Part shown: piece by piece, positions 1-7,785 of the stretch | How positions within the stretch are numbered: position 1 is the stretch's first letter | Layout: each line of letters opens with the position of its first letter | Assembly: GCA_014193315.1 (NCBI GenBank) | Contig: BJHS01000014.1 | Coordinates: 1 to 54,017, forward strand | DNA: 54,017 nt | From: Verrucomicrobiota bacterium | GTDB lineage: Bacteria > Verrucomicrobiota > Verrucomicrobiia > Opitutales > UBA953 | Reading direction: 5' to 3' | The notes under the pieces: model-generated | Told to the model about the DNA's origin: nothing | The model's input: only the letters and a program-made list of their open reading frames with translations | Databases searched by the model: none | Program-made: the position numbers and the translations under genes

Positions 1-1
1 G

Positions 2-616
2 GTCGTGACCGAGAAGTCCTTCGATGAATTCCATCTTTATACGCTAGGCAATCCGGTGACCTTGCGGGACAAGGAGACCAAGCAGGTCGAGTTCGTGCGC
101 GCCACGGGCGTGAAGGCCGAGCGCATCTATGTCTATGACGGCGCCTACCAAGGCGGAGCCGGCAAGGTCCAAGTCTACCGTGAGTTCAAGAACACCGAGG
201 CCAACAAACTCGGCCTCGCCCTGCCCAAGGGTAAGGTGCGCTTCTACTCCCAGGATGGCGACCGCCAGCTGGAGTTCGTCGGCGAGAACCAGATCGACCA
301 CACTCCGAAGGACGAGGTCATCCGCGTGCTCACGGGCAATAGCTTCGACCTCACGGGCGAGCATCGTATGACGAACGAGACCGAGGACGGCGCGAACCGC
401 GTCTCCACCCAGACCTTCGCGATCAAGGTCCGCAATCACAAGAAGGAGCCCGTCGAGATCCGCGTGCGTGAGCACGCCCATCGCAGCAACACCTGGACCC
501 TGACGGCCCAGAGCCAGTCGCATGTGAAGAAGGACGCCTCCACTTTCGAGTTCCAAGTGCCGCTGCAGCCCGACGAAGAGAAGACGATTACCTACACGAT
601 TCGTTATACTTGGTGA
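2..616 (+). CDS. DUF4139 domain protein, C-terminal part (5' truncated by window edge)
   Basis: The frame is open to the left edge, so only about 204 C-terminal residues are visible; the GTG at 5 is unlikely to be the true start. The opening FHLYTLGNPVTLRDKETKQV matches the conserved core of DUF4139 (mucoidy-inhibitor MuiA-like proteins), followed by a beta-rich tail ending in EKTITYTIRYTW, the usual end of this family. Members are typically exported proteins of over 500 residues with coiled-coil N-termini; their biochemical role is not established. The gene converges on the DUF1501-1 unit and its stop abuts a long palindromic island. Confidence 0.8.
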   Translation, partial: VVTEKSFDEFHLYTLGNPVTLRDKETKQVEFVRATGVKAERIYVYDGAYQGGAGKVQVYREFKNTEANKLGLALPKGKVRFYSQDGDRQLEFVGENQIDHTPKDEVIRVLTGNSFDLTGEHRMTNETEDGANRVSTQTFAIKVRNHKKEPVEIRVREHAHRSNTWTLTAQSQSHVKKDASTFEFQVPLQPDEEKTITYTIRYTW

Positions 617-857
617 TGCGGTTGGCGGTTAGCGGTTAGGAGAGACAGTGGCTCAAAGGTAGACCGCATAGGATGCGGCTACATTTTCAGGTCTCAGGTC
701 TCGGCCTTCAGGTTCTTGGTTCAGGTGTTCAGGTTCGGGTGCGGGTCCCGGGGCTGATACCTGAACCTGTTCCCAAATCCGTACCTGTAGCCGAGACCTG
801 TGACCCGAAATGAATGTCTCTCCCATCCGCTAACCGCGAACCGCCAACCGCTACCAC
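612..857. repeat. Long imperfect palindrome island A
   Basis: The whole gap between the stops of the two convergent genes folds back on itself. Perfect arm segments are 618-630 with 839-851 (13 bp, GCGGTTGGCGGTT) and 695-705 with 790-800 (11 bp, CAGGTCTCGGC), with many partly matching bases between. The left arm is G/T-rich and made of the words GGTTAGCGG and CAGGTTC; the right arm is the A/C-rich complement. A smaller hairpin, CCGCAT-AGG-ATGCGG, sits at 664-678. Position suggests a bidirectional 3'-end structure. No ORF of note lies inside. Confidence 0.8.
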
Positions 858-1085
858 CTATCTCTTGAACTCCGGCAACAACTCAGGCGTAGCCCCTGAT
901 CGGGGACGGTTTGTGGGGCCAAACTGCGCGACCATCCCGCGGTGGAGGGCGGCGGCGCGGGCTCGGGCGGCACCCGCCTTGGCCCGGGCACCTGACGGGT
1001 CCTTGGCTATGGCCAGCACCGCGTCGGGCAGGCGGGCCACCTGGGTCTGGATTAGTTTCAAGGTCATGACGGAGGGTGATTTCAT
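858..1085 (-). CDS. Small hypothetical protein coupled to DUF1501-1
   Basis: A 75-residue ORF whose ATG overlaps the DUF1501-1 stop as ATGA (1082-1085), the standard arrangement for translational coupling, and whose TAG stop sits exactly at the edge of island A. It has no signal peptide or membrane segment. The middle is Ala/Arg-rich (KAGAARARAAALHRG) and probably helical; the tail ends TPELLPEFKR. I do not recognise a family. Its placement as third gene after PSD1 and DUF1501 suggests it is real, but Ala/Arg richness is also what chance ORFs look like in GC-rich DNA. Confidence 0.55.
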   Translation of the reverse strand: MKSPSVMTLKLIQTQVARLPDAVLAIAKDPSGARAKAGAARARAAALHRGMVAQFGPTNRPRSGATPELLPEFKR

Positions 1086-2512
1086 GCGATGAGCTTCTTG
1101 ATCGCCGTGCCGCCGAACTGACTGAGCTGCTTGAAGCGGCCGGCGTGGTAGTAGGTGAGCTTGTTGTCGTCGAGGCCGAGGAGGCGCAGGAGGGTGACAT
1201 GGAAGTCGCGGACGTGGGCTTTTCCTTCGACGGCGGCCATGCCGAGTTCGTCGGTGGCCCCAATGGTGTGACCGGCATTACAGCCACCCCCGGCCAGCCA
1301 CATGGTCATGGCGTTGGCATTATGGTCGCGGCCATAGGCGATGCCGCCACGGACGCCGTTGTCGGGGGTGCGGCCAAACTCGCCGCACCAGACGATGAGG
1401 GTGCTCTCGAGGAGCCCGCGCTGCTTGAGGTCGGTGATGAGGGCGGCGATGGGCTGGTCTACGCCACGAACGAGGTTACCGTGGGCGCGCTCGATGTAGT
1501 CGTGGCTGTCCCAAGAGCCCTTATACAGTTGCACGAACCGCACGCCTTTTTCGATGAGCTTTCGGGCCAGGAGACATTTGCGGCCGAACGAGTCCGTCGA
1601 ATCCTTGCCGATACCGTAAAGCTCCTTGGTCTTCGCGTCCTCCTTCGAAAGGTCGAGCGTCTCCGGCACCTGCATCTGCATGCGGAAGGCCAGCTCGTAG
1701 TTATTCATGCGGGCCGACAGCTCGTCATGTCCGGGGTGCTGCCCGGCGTGGGCGGCATTGAGCTTGGCCATTAGGTCGAGGTTCTTGCGTTGTTGATCCT
1801 TCGTCACTCCGGCGGGCGGCGTGAGGTCGAGGATTGGGGAGCCTTTGGCGCGCAAGGGTGTTCCTTGGAAATTGGCAGGAAGGTATCCGTTGCTCCAGTT
1901 GGCGGCGCCACCTTGGGGGTAGCTGACTTCGGGGAGTACGACGAAGCCGGGCAGGTTGCGATTCGATGAACCGAGTCCGTAGTTCACCCAAGCGCCTAGG
2001 CCGGGATCGCCCCCGAAACGGTTGCCACAGTTCATCTGATACATCGCGGTCGGATGGTTCACGCTATCGACCGTACAGCCTCGGAAGAAGCAGAGATCGT
2101 CCGCGACCTTGGCGAGATGCGTCCAGTTGTCCGCCATGTCCGCACCGCTCTGTCCCGCCTTGATGAACTTGAAGGGACTCTGCACGTAGTAACGCTTGCC
2201 GGTTTCCATGGCTGACTTCTGCTTGCCGTCGCGGGTGAACTCCTGAAGGTGCAGCTTTTCCAGCTTCGGCTTAGGGTCGAAGGTATCGATGTGCGATGGG
2301 CCTCCTTCCATCATGAGGAAGATCACGTTCTTCGCCTTGGCACCCGGGAAGTGGGCTTGGGTATTCGTTGATAACTGCTTCGCCTCCTCGGCCAACAGGG
2401 CGCTGAACGCGACGCTGCCGAGGCTGGCTCCCAGGCCATAGATGAAGTCGCGTCGGGTCGGCGCATGCAAGGCGCGGGCGCCGGCGCAGGGGAAGAACGG
2501 CTTAGTAGACAT
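1082..2512 (-). CDS. DUF1501 protein 1, Tat-exported
   Basis: A 476-residue DUF1501 protein, a family of unknown activity that resembles the sulfatase/alkaline-phosphatase fold. The twin-arginine motif TRRDFIYGLGASLGS near residue 20 predicts folded export by Tat. Family landmarks present are MMEGGPSHIDTFDPKP, WDSHDYIERAH, EFGRTP and GRDHNANAMTMW; the stretch between EFGRTP and GRDH is a few residues longer than in the other three copies. I chose ATG 2512 (MSTKPFFP) over the longer frame because upstream codons lie inside PSD1-1; it overlaps the PSD1-1 stop by 11 nt. Second gene of the PSD1-1 unit. Confidence 0.9.
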   Translation of the reverse strand: MSTKPFFPCAGARALHAPTRRDFIYGLGASLGSVAFSALLAEEAKQLSTNTQAHFPGAKAKNVIFLMMEGGPSHIDTFDPKPKLEKLHLQEFTRDGKQKSAMETGKRYYVQSPFKFIKAGQSGADMADNWTHLAKVADDLCFFRGCTVDSVNHPTAMYQMNCGNRFGGDPGLGAWVNYGLGSSNRNLPGFVVLPEVSYPQGGAANWSNGYLPANFQGTPLRAKGSPILDLTPPAGVTKDQQRKNLDLMAKLNAAHAGQHPGHDELSARMNNYELAFRMQMQVPETLDLSKEDAKTKELYGIGKDSTDSFGRKCLLARKLIEKGVRFVQLYKGSWDSHDYIERAHGNLVRGVDQPIAALITDLKQRGLLESTLIVWCGEFGRTPDNGVRGGIAYGRDHNANAMTMWLAGGGCNAGHTIGATDELGMAAVEGKAHVRDFHVTLLRLLGLDDNKLTYYHAGRFKQLSQFGGTAIKKLIA

Positions 2513-5333
2513 AGGAGAACTCGTTGGAGTTGAGCAGGACGAGGCAGACCTCCGCGAGGGCGCGGGTGCGGGCATCGACATCGGCCGGTTGCAGGTCGGG
2601 CACGAACTCAGCGTTCGCGTAAAGCTTCTCGTCGAAGGAGAATTTCTCGCCGGTGTTCTCTTCGACCGCGTCGCGTCGGACCACGAGCGGCGGCCGGATG
2701 GCAGCTGGCTTGATGTCGGCCGCCGCCGAAATCATCGCGGCCCAGTGTTCGCGGCAGTTCTCGAGTTCAGCGGCCGTGGGCGACCGCGAGAAGGCGAGGG
2801 TGAAGAGACGGGTGATGGCTTCGGCGTCACCATTCGTCTCCTTGATCGCGCGGTTGGCGAGGGCGAGGGCGCGGGAGCGGGTGCTCTGACCGTTGAACAG
2901 ACTGAAGACCTGGGGGGTGACGTTGGACGATTCACGTTTTTCGCAGGAGAAGTCAGGCATCGGCGCGTTGAATACTTCGAGCTGAGGGTCGGGCTGACCG
3001 CGGGTCTTCAGCGAGTAGATCGACCTCCGGTGGCGCTGCGAGGGGAGGGGGTTGAGTGTCCAGGCTGAGGCGAAGGTTCCCATGACCTGACGAGGCTGTA
3101 GCGCCGCCTCCAGGTTGATCTCGGGACGATTAGGAATGCCGCCGAGCGTAGAATTGAGCTCACCCGTCGCGGTGAGCATCGCATCCCGTAATTCCTCGGC
3201 CGTGAGCCGGCGAGGCTTGAAGACCGCGTAGCTGGTCGCGGTGGGATCCTTCTCCGCGACCAGTTTCCGGTCGGGATGGGTGGCGCTGCGACGATACGTT
3301 TCCGAGTTCATGATGGCCCGGTGCAGGGCCTTGAAACTCCAGCCTTTCTCGACGAATGTCGCCGCCAGCCAGTCGAGGAGCTCGGGATGGGTGGGTTTCT
3401 TACCGGTGCTGCCGAAGTTGTTCGGATTGCCGGCGATGGCTTGGTCGAAATGCCAGAGCCAGACCCGGTTCACGATGGCACGGGTGGTGAGCGGGTTCTC
3501 GGGGCTGGCTACCCATTCGGCGAAGGCCTTGCGGCGGCCTTCGATGGTTTCCGGAATCGGAGTCTTCTGCACCTCGCCCAGTACGCTGAGTACCCCGGGC
3601 TTAACTTTTTCGCCGGACCCCAAGGGGTCTCCGCCCGTGAGGATGCAGGACGCCTCTAGTTCCCCTTCGGTCAGGTGATTGTTCGGCCTGCGGAAGGGAG
3701 CGTAGATGGATGTCACCTGCGGTGTGCGGCCGTCGTAGACGGTGAGCGCCACCGGCTCATAGCGGTCGAGCTCCCACTCCAGGCGCTCGAGTCCTTTCCG
3801 CGCGACTCGATCGATGCCGAATTGTTCCGGGGTGAAGCCGACCAATTTCGGAGGATAGTCGCTCTCAGGCATTCCCTGGTCTTTGACCCGATCACGCACA
3901 CGCGTGAAAACGTCGGCGAAGCCGAACTTATTCTTGGCTGACGACTTGCCGATGACTTCGGCCGCGGCCACCCATTTGGTGACGTCTTTCTTGTTCTCCT
4001 TATGCCAGACCAGGGCGTTCCGGAGAAGGACATCGTCCAGGATCCCCAACTGTTTGAGGTGATCAGCGCGGCTGAGTTCGAGGAATTTCTTTTCTTCGAA
4101 TCCCTGCTTGTTCTCTTCGTCCAAGAAGGGCGCAGCCCGTTCGCTTAGCTGGGTCGTGGCGAACACGGCCTGGAGCGAGTAGTAGTCCTTAGTCGGAATG
4201 GGGTCGAACTTATGATCGTGACAGCGGGCGCACTGCAAGGAGTGGGCGAGGAAGGTCTCGCCTACGCTATTGCTCACGTCGTCAAGGAAGCGCTGTCGGG
4301 CGATCTTCGGCACCTCCATCCCCGTCAGCTCCCATGGGCCCATGCGCAAGAAGCCCGCCGCGATGACCATCTCCGGGTTGTCTGGCTGGATCTCGTCGCC
4401 CGCGATCTGCTCGCGGATGAACTGATCGTAGCGCTTATCCGCGTTGAAGGAACGCACCACGTAATCCCGATAACGCCAGGCGTTCCCTCGCTCGTAATCA
4501 TTGGAGAAGCCGGAGGAATCGGCGTAGCGGGTCACGTCGAGCCAGTGCTGGGCCATGCGCTCTCCGTAGTGCGGGGACGCCAGCAGCCGGTCGACCAGGG
4601 CGGCGAAGGCCTCGGCCTCTGGCCGAGGGTCCTTGACGAAAGCCGCTACTTCTTCCGGCTTAGGGGGCAGGCCAAGCAGGTCGAACGTCGCGCGGCGGAT
4701 CAAGGTGACGCGGTCGGCAGCCGGGGCGACCGCGAGTCCGGCCGGCATCTTCCCCATGATGAAAGCGTCGACGGGGTTACCTTGGCTCGCGAGAAGCGCA
4801 GGTTTCTGGACGGGCTGATAAGCCCACATGTCCTCGGGCTTGTATTTTCGGTTGGTCCATTCGGGAGACAGGCCGCCGGAGGTCTTCATGATCGTGCCGT
4901 CTTCCGCCGACCACTTGGCTTCGTTCGCCTTAGCGATAGCCTGGGCGCGTGAGGCCTCCGGCCAAGGCGCGCCGCCGGCGATCCATTCCTTGATCCATGA
5001 CACCTGTTTTTCGTAAAGCTTGTCCGCTTCTTTCGGCGGCATCGCCTCCCAGTCTTCGTGCGTGCGGGTGACCGCCAGATAGAGCGGGCTTTCCTCCGGC
5101 TTACCGGAGACGAAGCCGGGTAGCTTACTGTCGCCGCCTTTAAGGGTCGAGGCCGCCGTCCTCATGTCCAGTCCGCCCTTGATCTTCGCCGCGTCCTTCC
5201 CGTGACAAGCGAGGCACTTCTCATGGAAGAGCGGGTTGATGCGTCGGACGAACAGCAGTTCAGCATCCGGGTTCTGGGCCATCGCAGGTAATGCGGCGTT
5301 GATACTCAAGAATATGACGCCCAGATGATACAT
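2502..5333 (-). CDS. PSCyt1-DUF1549-DUF1553 protein (PSD1-1)
   Basis: A 943-residue exported protein with a signal peptide ending about LPAMAQ. It has a planctomycete cytochrome-c domain (PSCyt1) with heme motif CLACH at 40-44, a DUF1549 (PSCyt2) region at about 180-390 holding a second heme-type motif CARCH at 368-372 followed by DHKFDPI, and a C-terminal DUF1553 (PSD1) region ending LLNSNEFSYVY. Two CxxCH motifs predict a periplasmic di-heme protein; the reaction is unknown. This copy has no inserted carbohydrate-binding-type domain, making it the shortest of the four in the window. It directly precedes and overlaps DUF1501-1. Confidence 0.92.
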   Translation of the reverse strand: MYHLGVIFLSINAALPAMAQNPDAELLFVRRINPLFHEKCLACHGKDAAKIKGGLDMRTAASTLKGGDSKLPGFVSGKPEESPLYLAVTRTHEDWEAMPPKEADKLYEKQVSWIKEWIAGGAPWPEASRAQAIAKANEAKWSAEDGTIMKTSGGLSPEWTNRKYKPEDMWAYQPVQKPALLASQGNPVDAFIMGKMPAGLAVAPAADRVTLIRRATFDLLGLPPKPEEVAAFVKDPRPEAEAFAALVDRLLASPHYGERMAQHWLDVTRYADSSGFSNDYERGNAWRYRDYVVRSFNADKRYDQFIREQIAGDEIQPDNPEMVIAAGFLRMGPWELTGMEVPKIARQRFLDDVSNSVGETFLAHSLQCARCHDHKFDPIPTKDYYSLQAVFATTQLSERAAPFLDEENKQGFEEKKFLELSRADHLKQLGILDDVLLRNALVWHKENKKDVTKWVAAAEVIGKSSAKNKFGFADVFTRVRDRVKDQGMPESDYPPKLVGFTPEQFGIDRVARKGLERLEWELDRYEPVALTVYDGRTPQVTSIYAPFRRPNNHLTEGELEASCILTGGDPLGSGEKVKPGVLSVLGEVQKTPIPETIEGRRKAFAEWVASPENPLTTRAIVNRVWLWHFDQAIAGNPNNFGSTGKKPTHPELLDWLAATFVEKGWSFKALHRAIMNSETYRRSATHPDRKLVAEKDPTATSYAVFKPRRLTAEELRDAMLTATGELNSTLGGIPNRPEINLEAALQPRQVMGTFASAWTLNPLPSQRHRRSIYSLKTRGQPDPQLEVFNAPMPDFSCEKRESSNVTPQVFSLFNGQSTRSRALALANRAIKETNGDAEAITRLFTLAFSRSPTAAELENCREHWAAMISAAADIKPAAIRPPLVVRRDAVEENTGEKFSFDEKLYANAEFVPDLQPADVDARTRALAEVCLVLLNSNEFSYVY

Positions 5334-5351
5334 CGGAATGAGAGTGTGACT

Positions 5352-5611
5352 CTAGGCCAGGGTCCAGCCGCCGTCAACCATCAGCACCTCGCCGGTGATG
5401 AGGATGGAATCAGGATGGCTGAGGAAGCGGACGGCGTGGGCGATGTCATGGATGCTACCGACGCGGCCGACAGGGATGCGTGAAAGCTCGGATTGACGGA
5501 ACTCGGCTTTTCGAGGTGAGGGCGGGTTCCCGGGGTCATGAGGTAGGTGGGGGCCACGGCGTTGACGGTGATGCCCAGCAGAGCCCACTCGAGGGCCATG
5601 CTCTTCGTCAG
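5352..5611 (-). pseudogene. Short-chain dehydrogenase remnant, frameshifted
   Basis: Only the C-terminal third of an SDR oxidoreductase remains, split over two frames. The first holds LTKSMALEWALLGITVNAVA, the classic SDR segment after the catalytic Tyr-Lys; the second holds RIPVGRVGSIHDIAHAVRFL and ends ITGEVLMVDGGWTLA. The frame changes near 5500-5520, around a short A run on the coding strand. The Rossmann glycine motif and catalytic YxxxK are missing, and the left part is replaced by transposase sequence, so no active enzyme is possible. It ends 18 bp upstream of the PSD1-1 start. Confidence 0.85.
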
Positions 5612-5710
5612 TATGTTCAGCTCCTTGCAGATTTCGGCCTGGCTCCGGCCGGATTCGTAGTCACGGATGGCCTTGATCTGGGCCTCCTTCGTGTGCCGTT
5701 TCTTGCTCAT
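5612..5710 (-). mobile_element. IS3-type transposase OrfA N-terminal fragment
   Basis: The ATG at 5710 starts MSKKRHTKEAQIKAIRDYES followed by GRSQAEICKELNI, the typical opening of the helix-turn-helix OrfA of IS3-family elements. After about 33 residues the frame passes straight into SDR sequence, with no OrfB and no recognisable partner end. This is a leftover of an insertion followed by deletion. A CCCC-containing stretch at 5773-5783 might be part of an old terminal repeat, but I cannot show a pair. Confidence 0.7.
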
Positions 5711-5792
5711 GTTTGTCTCGTTTATGGGGGTGGTTTGGTGGTTGGGCAACCCCCCGAGTAACATTTCAACTGGCCCCATTTAGCGTGACCCG

Positions 5793-5816
5793 ATCAAGTT
5801 CGCATCTCAACTTGAT
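5793..5816. promoter_or_regulatory. Inverted repeat upstream of the -35 box
   Basis: A perfect palindrome ATCAAGTT-N8-AACTTGAT lies just upstream of, and touching, the TTGACG box. An 8-bp arm with 8-bp spacer fits a dimeric transcription factor site for the gene starting at 5861. Its centre is about 40 bp from the centre of the second palindrome. The regulator is not identifiable here. Confidence 0.5.
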
Positions 5817-5844
5817 TGACGGCCTCTTTCATCGTGAGTATCAT
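5816..5844 (+). promoter_or_regulatory. Sigma-70-like promoter
   Basis: TTGACG (5816-5821), a 17-bp spacer and TATCAT (5839-5844) match the housekeeping consensus at five of six positions in each box. Transcription would start near 5851, giving a leader of roughly 10 nt before ATG 5861, which explains why no Shine-Dalgarno sequence is visible. Confidence 0.6.
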
Positions 5845-5852
5845 AAATACTC
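5836..5852. promoter_or_regulatory. Operator-like palindrome over the -10 box
   Basis: GAGTAT-CATAA-ATACTC is a perfect 6-bp inverted repeat covering the -10 box and the expected transcription start. A protein bound here would block RNA polymerase, so repression is the simplest reading. Confidence 0.5.
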
Positions 5853-5860
5853 AAAACTGT

Positions 5861-7744
5861 ATGAAGCCGACACCCCCTTCTGGCTATGCCCGCAGCCTTA
5901 GCCTGATGGCCCTGATCGGCGTCAGCTGCCTCGGTTCGGTGCAAGCCGCGCCGCCTCCCGCCGCCTTCGGGGTGTGGGACCGTGGTTCCTCTTTCGACCC
6001 GAAAGATTATCCCTTCCTGAAAGGCCTGGCCTTCAATCAGAAATGGGCGGACGTGGAAAAGAAGCCGGGTGTCTTTGACTGGAGTGCTTTGGACGATGCC
6101 ATGGATGCGGCGGACAAGAGGGGTCAGTACATCTACCTTTCCTTGGGCGTCGGGCCGGATGCGCCCGATTGGATCTATGGCCAGGGAGTTCCTCGCGTGG
6201 AGTGCAAGGATCAGAAGTTCGACGCTTGGCCTGCTTACCCCTTTTATCCTTCAAAGGAGTACAAGGCTCTCTTGGAGAGGCTGACCGCCGCATTCGGTAA
6301 GCGCATCCGCAGCTACACCCCGGAGAAGCAGGCGCGTATCGCGTTCATCCAGGTCAAGACCGGGTGCACGGGAGACGAATGCGCTTACAAGGGTAGTGTC
6401 ATCGAGAAGAAGTACGATTTGCCGACGAAATCCTCCGCCTGGCGCGAGTTCCGGTTATGGCAGTTTGATCTTTTCACGAAGACTTTTCAGGGCGTTCCTG
6501 GCCAGCCTCGGATCTCCCTCATGTTCAATAACGTGACCTCGGACGATGACGAGAGTGGTGGCAAAGGATTTGATGAAGAATGGAAGTGGGTGACGGAAAA
6601 CGTCACCGGGGGTATCGCCATCAAGCTTGCGGGTAGCGCCCGCGGGCATCACTTGAGCGGTGAGAGGACGATGATCGAAGCGTGGCAACACCGGTTGATC
6701 GCCTCGGAGGCCGCGCCTTTGTTCGCTCGGTCGGAAATGGACCAGACCTGGCAGCGCGCCATGTTCGCCCAGAACCTGCCGATGAGCTTCTACTGGGGCG
6801 CCCTGACCGGCCTGCAGAACGGACAGAGCGTCTGGGACATCACCTCCGGGGCGCTGGAGTCCTGCAAGGAGATGGGGTTCGACTACTCCTTCTATTTCTT
6901 CAACCGCTACGCCGGCCAGATTGACCCCCGGACGGCCACGGGCGCCTTTTGCGCCCTCCACAAGGGGTTGGATGCCGCCGATACCAAGGCCTATCCGGAG
7001 GCGAAGTTTGGCAAGGCCTCGCACAAAAACACCGAGCGCATGGAGAAGATCGTCGCCACCTATGCCAAGTACGGCGCGGCCGTAGATGATAAGAACGGGC
7101 TGACGCTGGGGCAGGTGCGGCAACGCGACACGCAGACCGGATTTAACGACGTAGGCTGGGATATCTGGCCGGAAAACTATGGCCGGTTCCTTTATCAGAT
7201 CGACGCCGATGCCACTTCGATTCCGCTCTGGCGCGTGGGCGGCCCGATCACCAACAAGTCTCCCATCTATTCGCGTTTCGCCCGCGGCTTCGAGCATGCC
7301 ACTGGCAAGGACTCCCTTTACTTCAAGCTGCACGACGGCTTCTCCCAGGGCTCCGCCCCGAAGGTCATGACGATGACCGTCGTCTGGTATGATGCGAAGG
7401 CAGGCTCGACCTGGAAGCTGGATTACGATGCGGGGAAGCCATCCATGAAGACGGCGCTGACGGTGACGGGCACGGGCGACAAGCAGTGGCACCATGAGAC
7501 CGTCACGGTAACGGACGCGGTGCTACGTCAGGGAGGCGCGAAGGGTTCGGATTTCGCCCTCGTGAACACGGATGCCGCCGACGATATCTTCAGCCTCATT
7601 GAGATTCAACGGGGCAAGCCGACGGCGCCGGTGATGCTGCCGCCGACTCATTTCAAGGTGTTAGACAAGGCGCCGAAGCCCCCCAAGGCGGATAAGCCAG
7701 AGAAGGGTGAGAGCCCCAGGGAGCGGAAGAAGGACAAGAAGTGA
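5861..7744 (+). CDS. Secreted glycoside-hydrolase-like TIM-barrel protein
   Basis: A 627-residue protein from ATG 5861 (MKPTPPSGYARS); the longer frame from 5816 would begin inside the promoter. A signal peptide runs to about SVQA. The following region, AFNQKWADVEKKPGVFDW and then GPDAPDWIYGQG, has the look of the first strands of clan-A barrels such as GH42 or GH5-like enzymes, but I cannot assign a family or name the two catalytic acids. The last 150 residues look beta-rich (TMTVVWYDAKAGSTWKLDY), perhaps a binding domain, and the C-terminus is a Lys/Pro-rich tail. It is the only plus-strand gene beside the large minus-strand degradation block and converges on the EF-hand sulfatase, leaving a 41-bp gap. 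Confidence 0.65.
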   Translation: MKPTPPSGYARSLSLMALIGVSCLGSVQAAPPPAAFGVWDRGSSFDPKDYPFLKGLAFNQKWADVEKKPGVFDWSALDDAMDAADKRGQYIYLSLGVGPDAPDWIYGQGVPRVECKDQKFDAWPAYPFYPSKEYKALLERLTAAFGKRIRSYTPEKQARIAFIQVKTGCTGDECAYKGSVIEKKYDLPTKSSAWREFRLWQFDLFTKTFQGVPGQPRISLMFNNVTSDDDESGGKGFDEEWKWVTENVTGGIAIKLAGSARGHHLSGERTMIEAWQHRLIASEAAPLFARSEMDQTWQRAMFAQNLPMSFYWGALTGLQNGQSVWDITSGALESCKEMGFDYSFYFFNRYAGQIDPRTATGAFCALHKGLDAADTKAYPEAKFGKASHKNTERMEKIVATYAKYGAAVDDKNGLTLGQVRQRDTQTGFNDVGWDIWPENYGRFLYQIDADATSIPLWRVGGPITNKSPIYSRFARGFEHATGKDSLYFKLHDGFSQGSAPKVMTMTVVWYDAKAGSTWKLDYDAGKPSMKTALTVTGTGDKQWHHETVTVTDAVLRQGGAKGSDFALVNTDAADDIFSLIEIQRGKPTAPVMLPPTHFKVLDKAPKPPKADKPEKGESPRERKKDKK

Positions 7745-7785
7745 TCCTTCAGGCCGCCCCGAGTTCCCGCGGACCAGGTGGCGCC

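Noticed and set aside
5769-5783. CCCC-containing sequence as an IS3 terminal repeat
   Set aside because: No matching second end or target duplication was found, so it cannot be called an IS end.
7745-7785. Possible bidirectional terminator between convergent genes
   Set aside because: Only broken GGC/GCC complementarity is visible and no stable hairpin could be defined.
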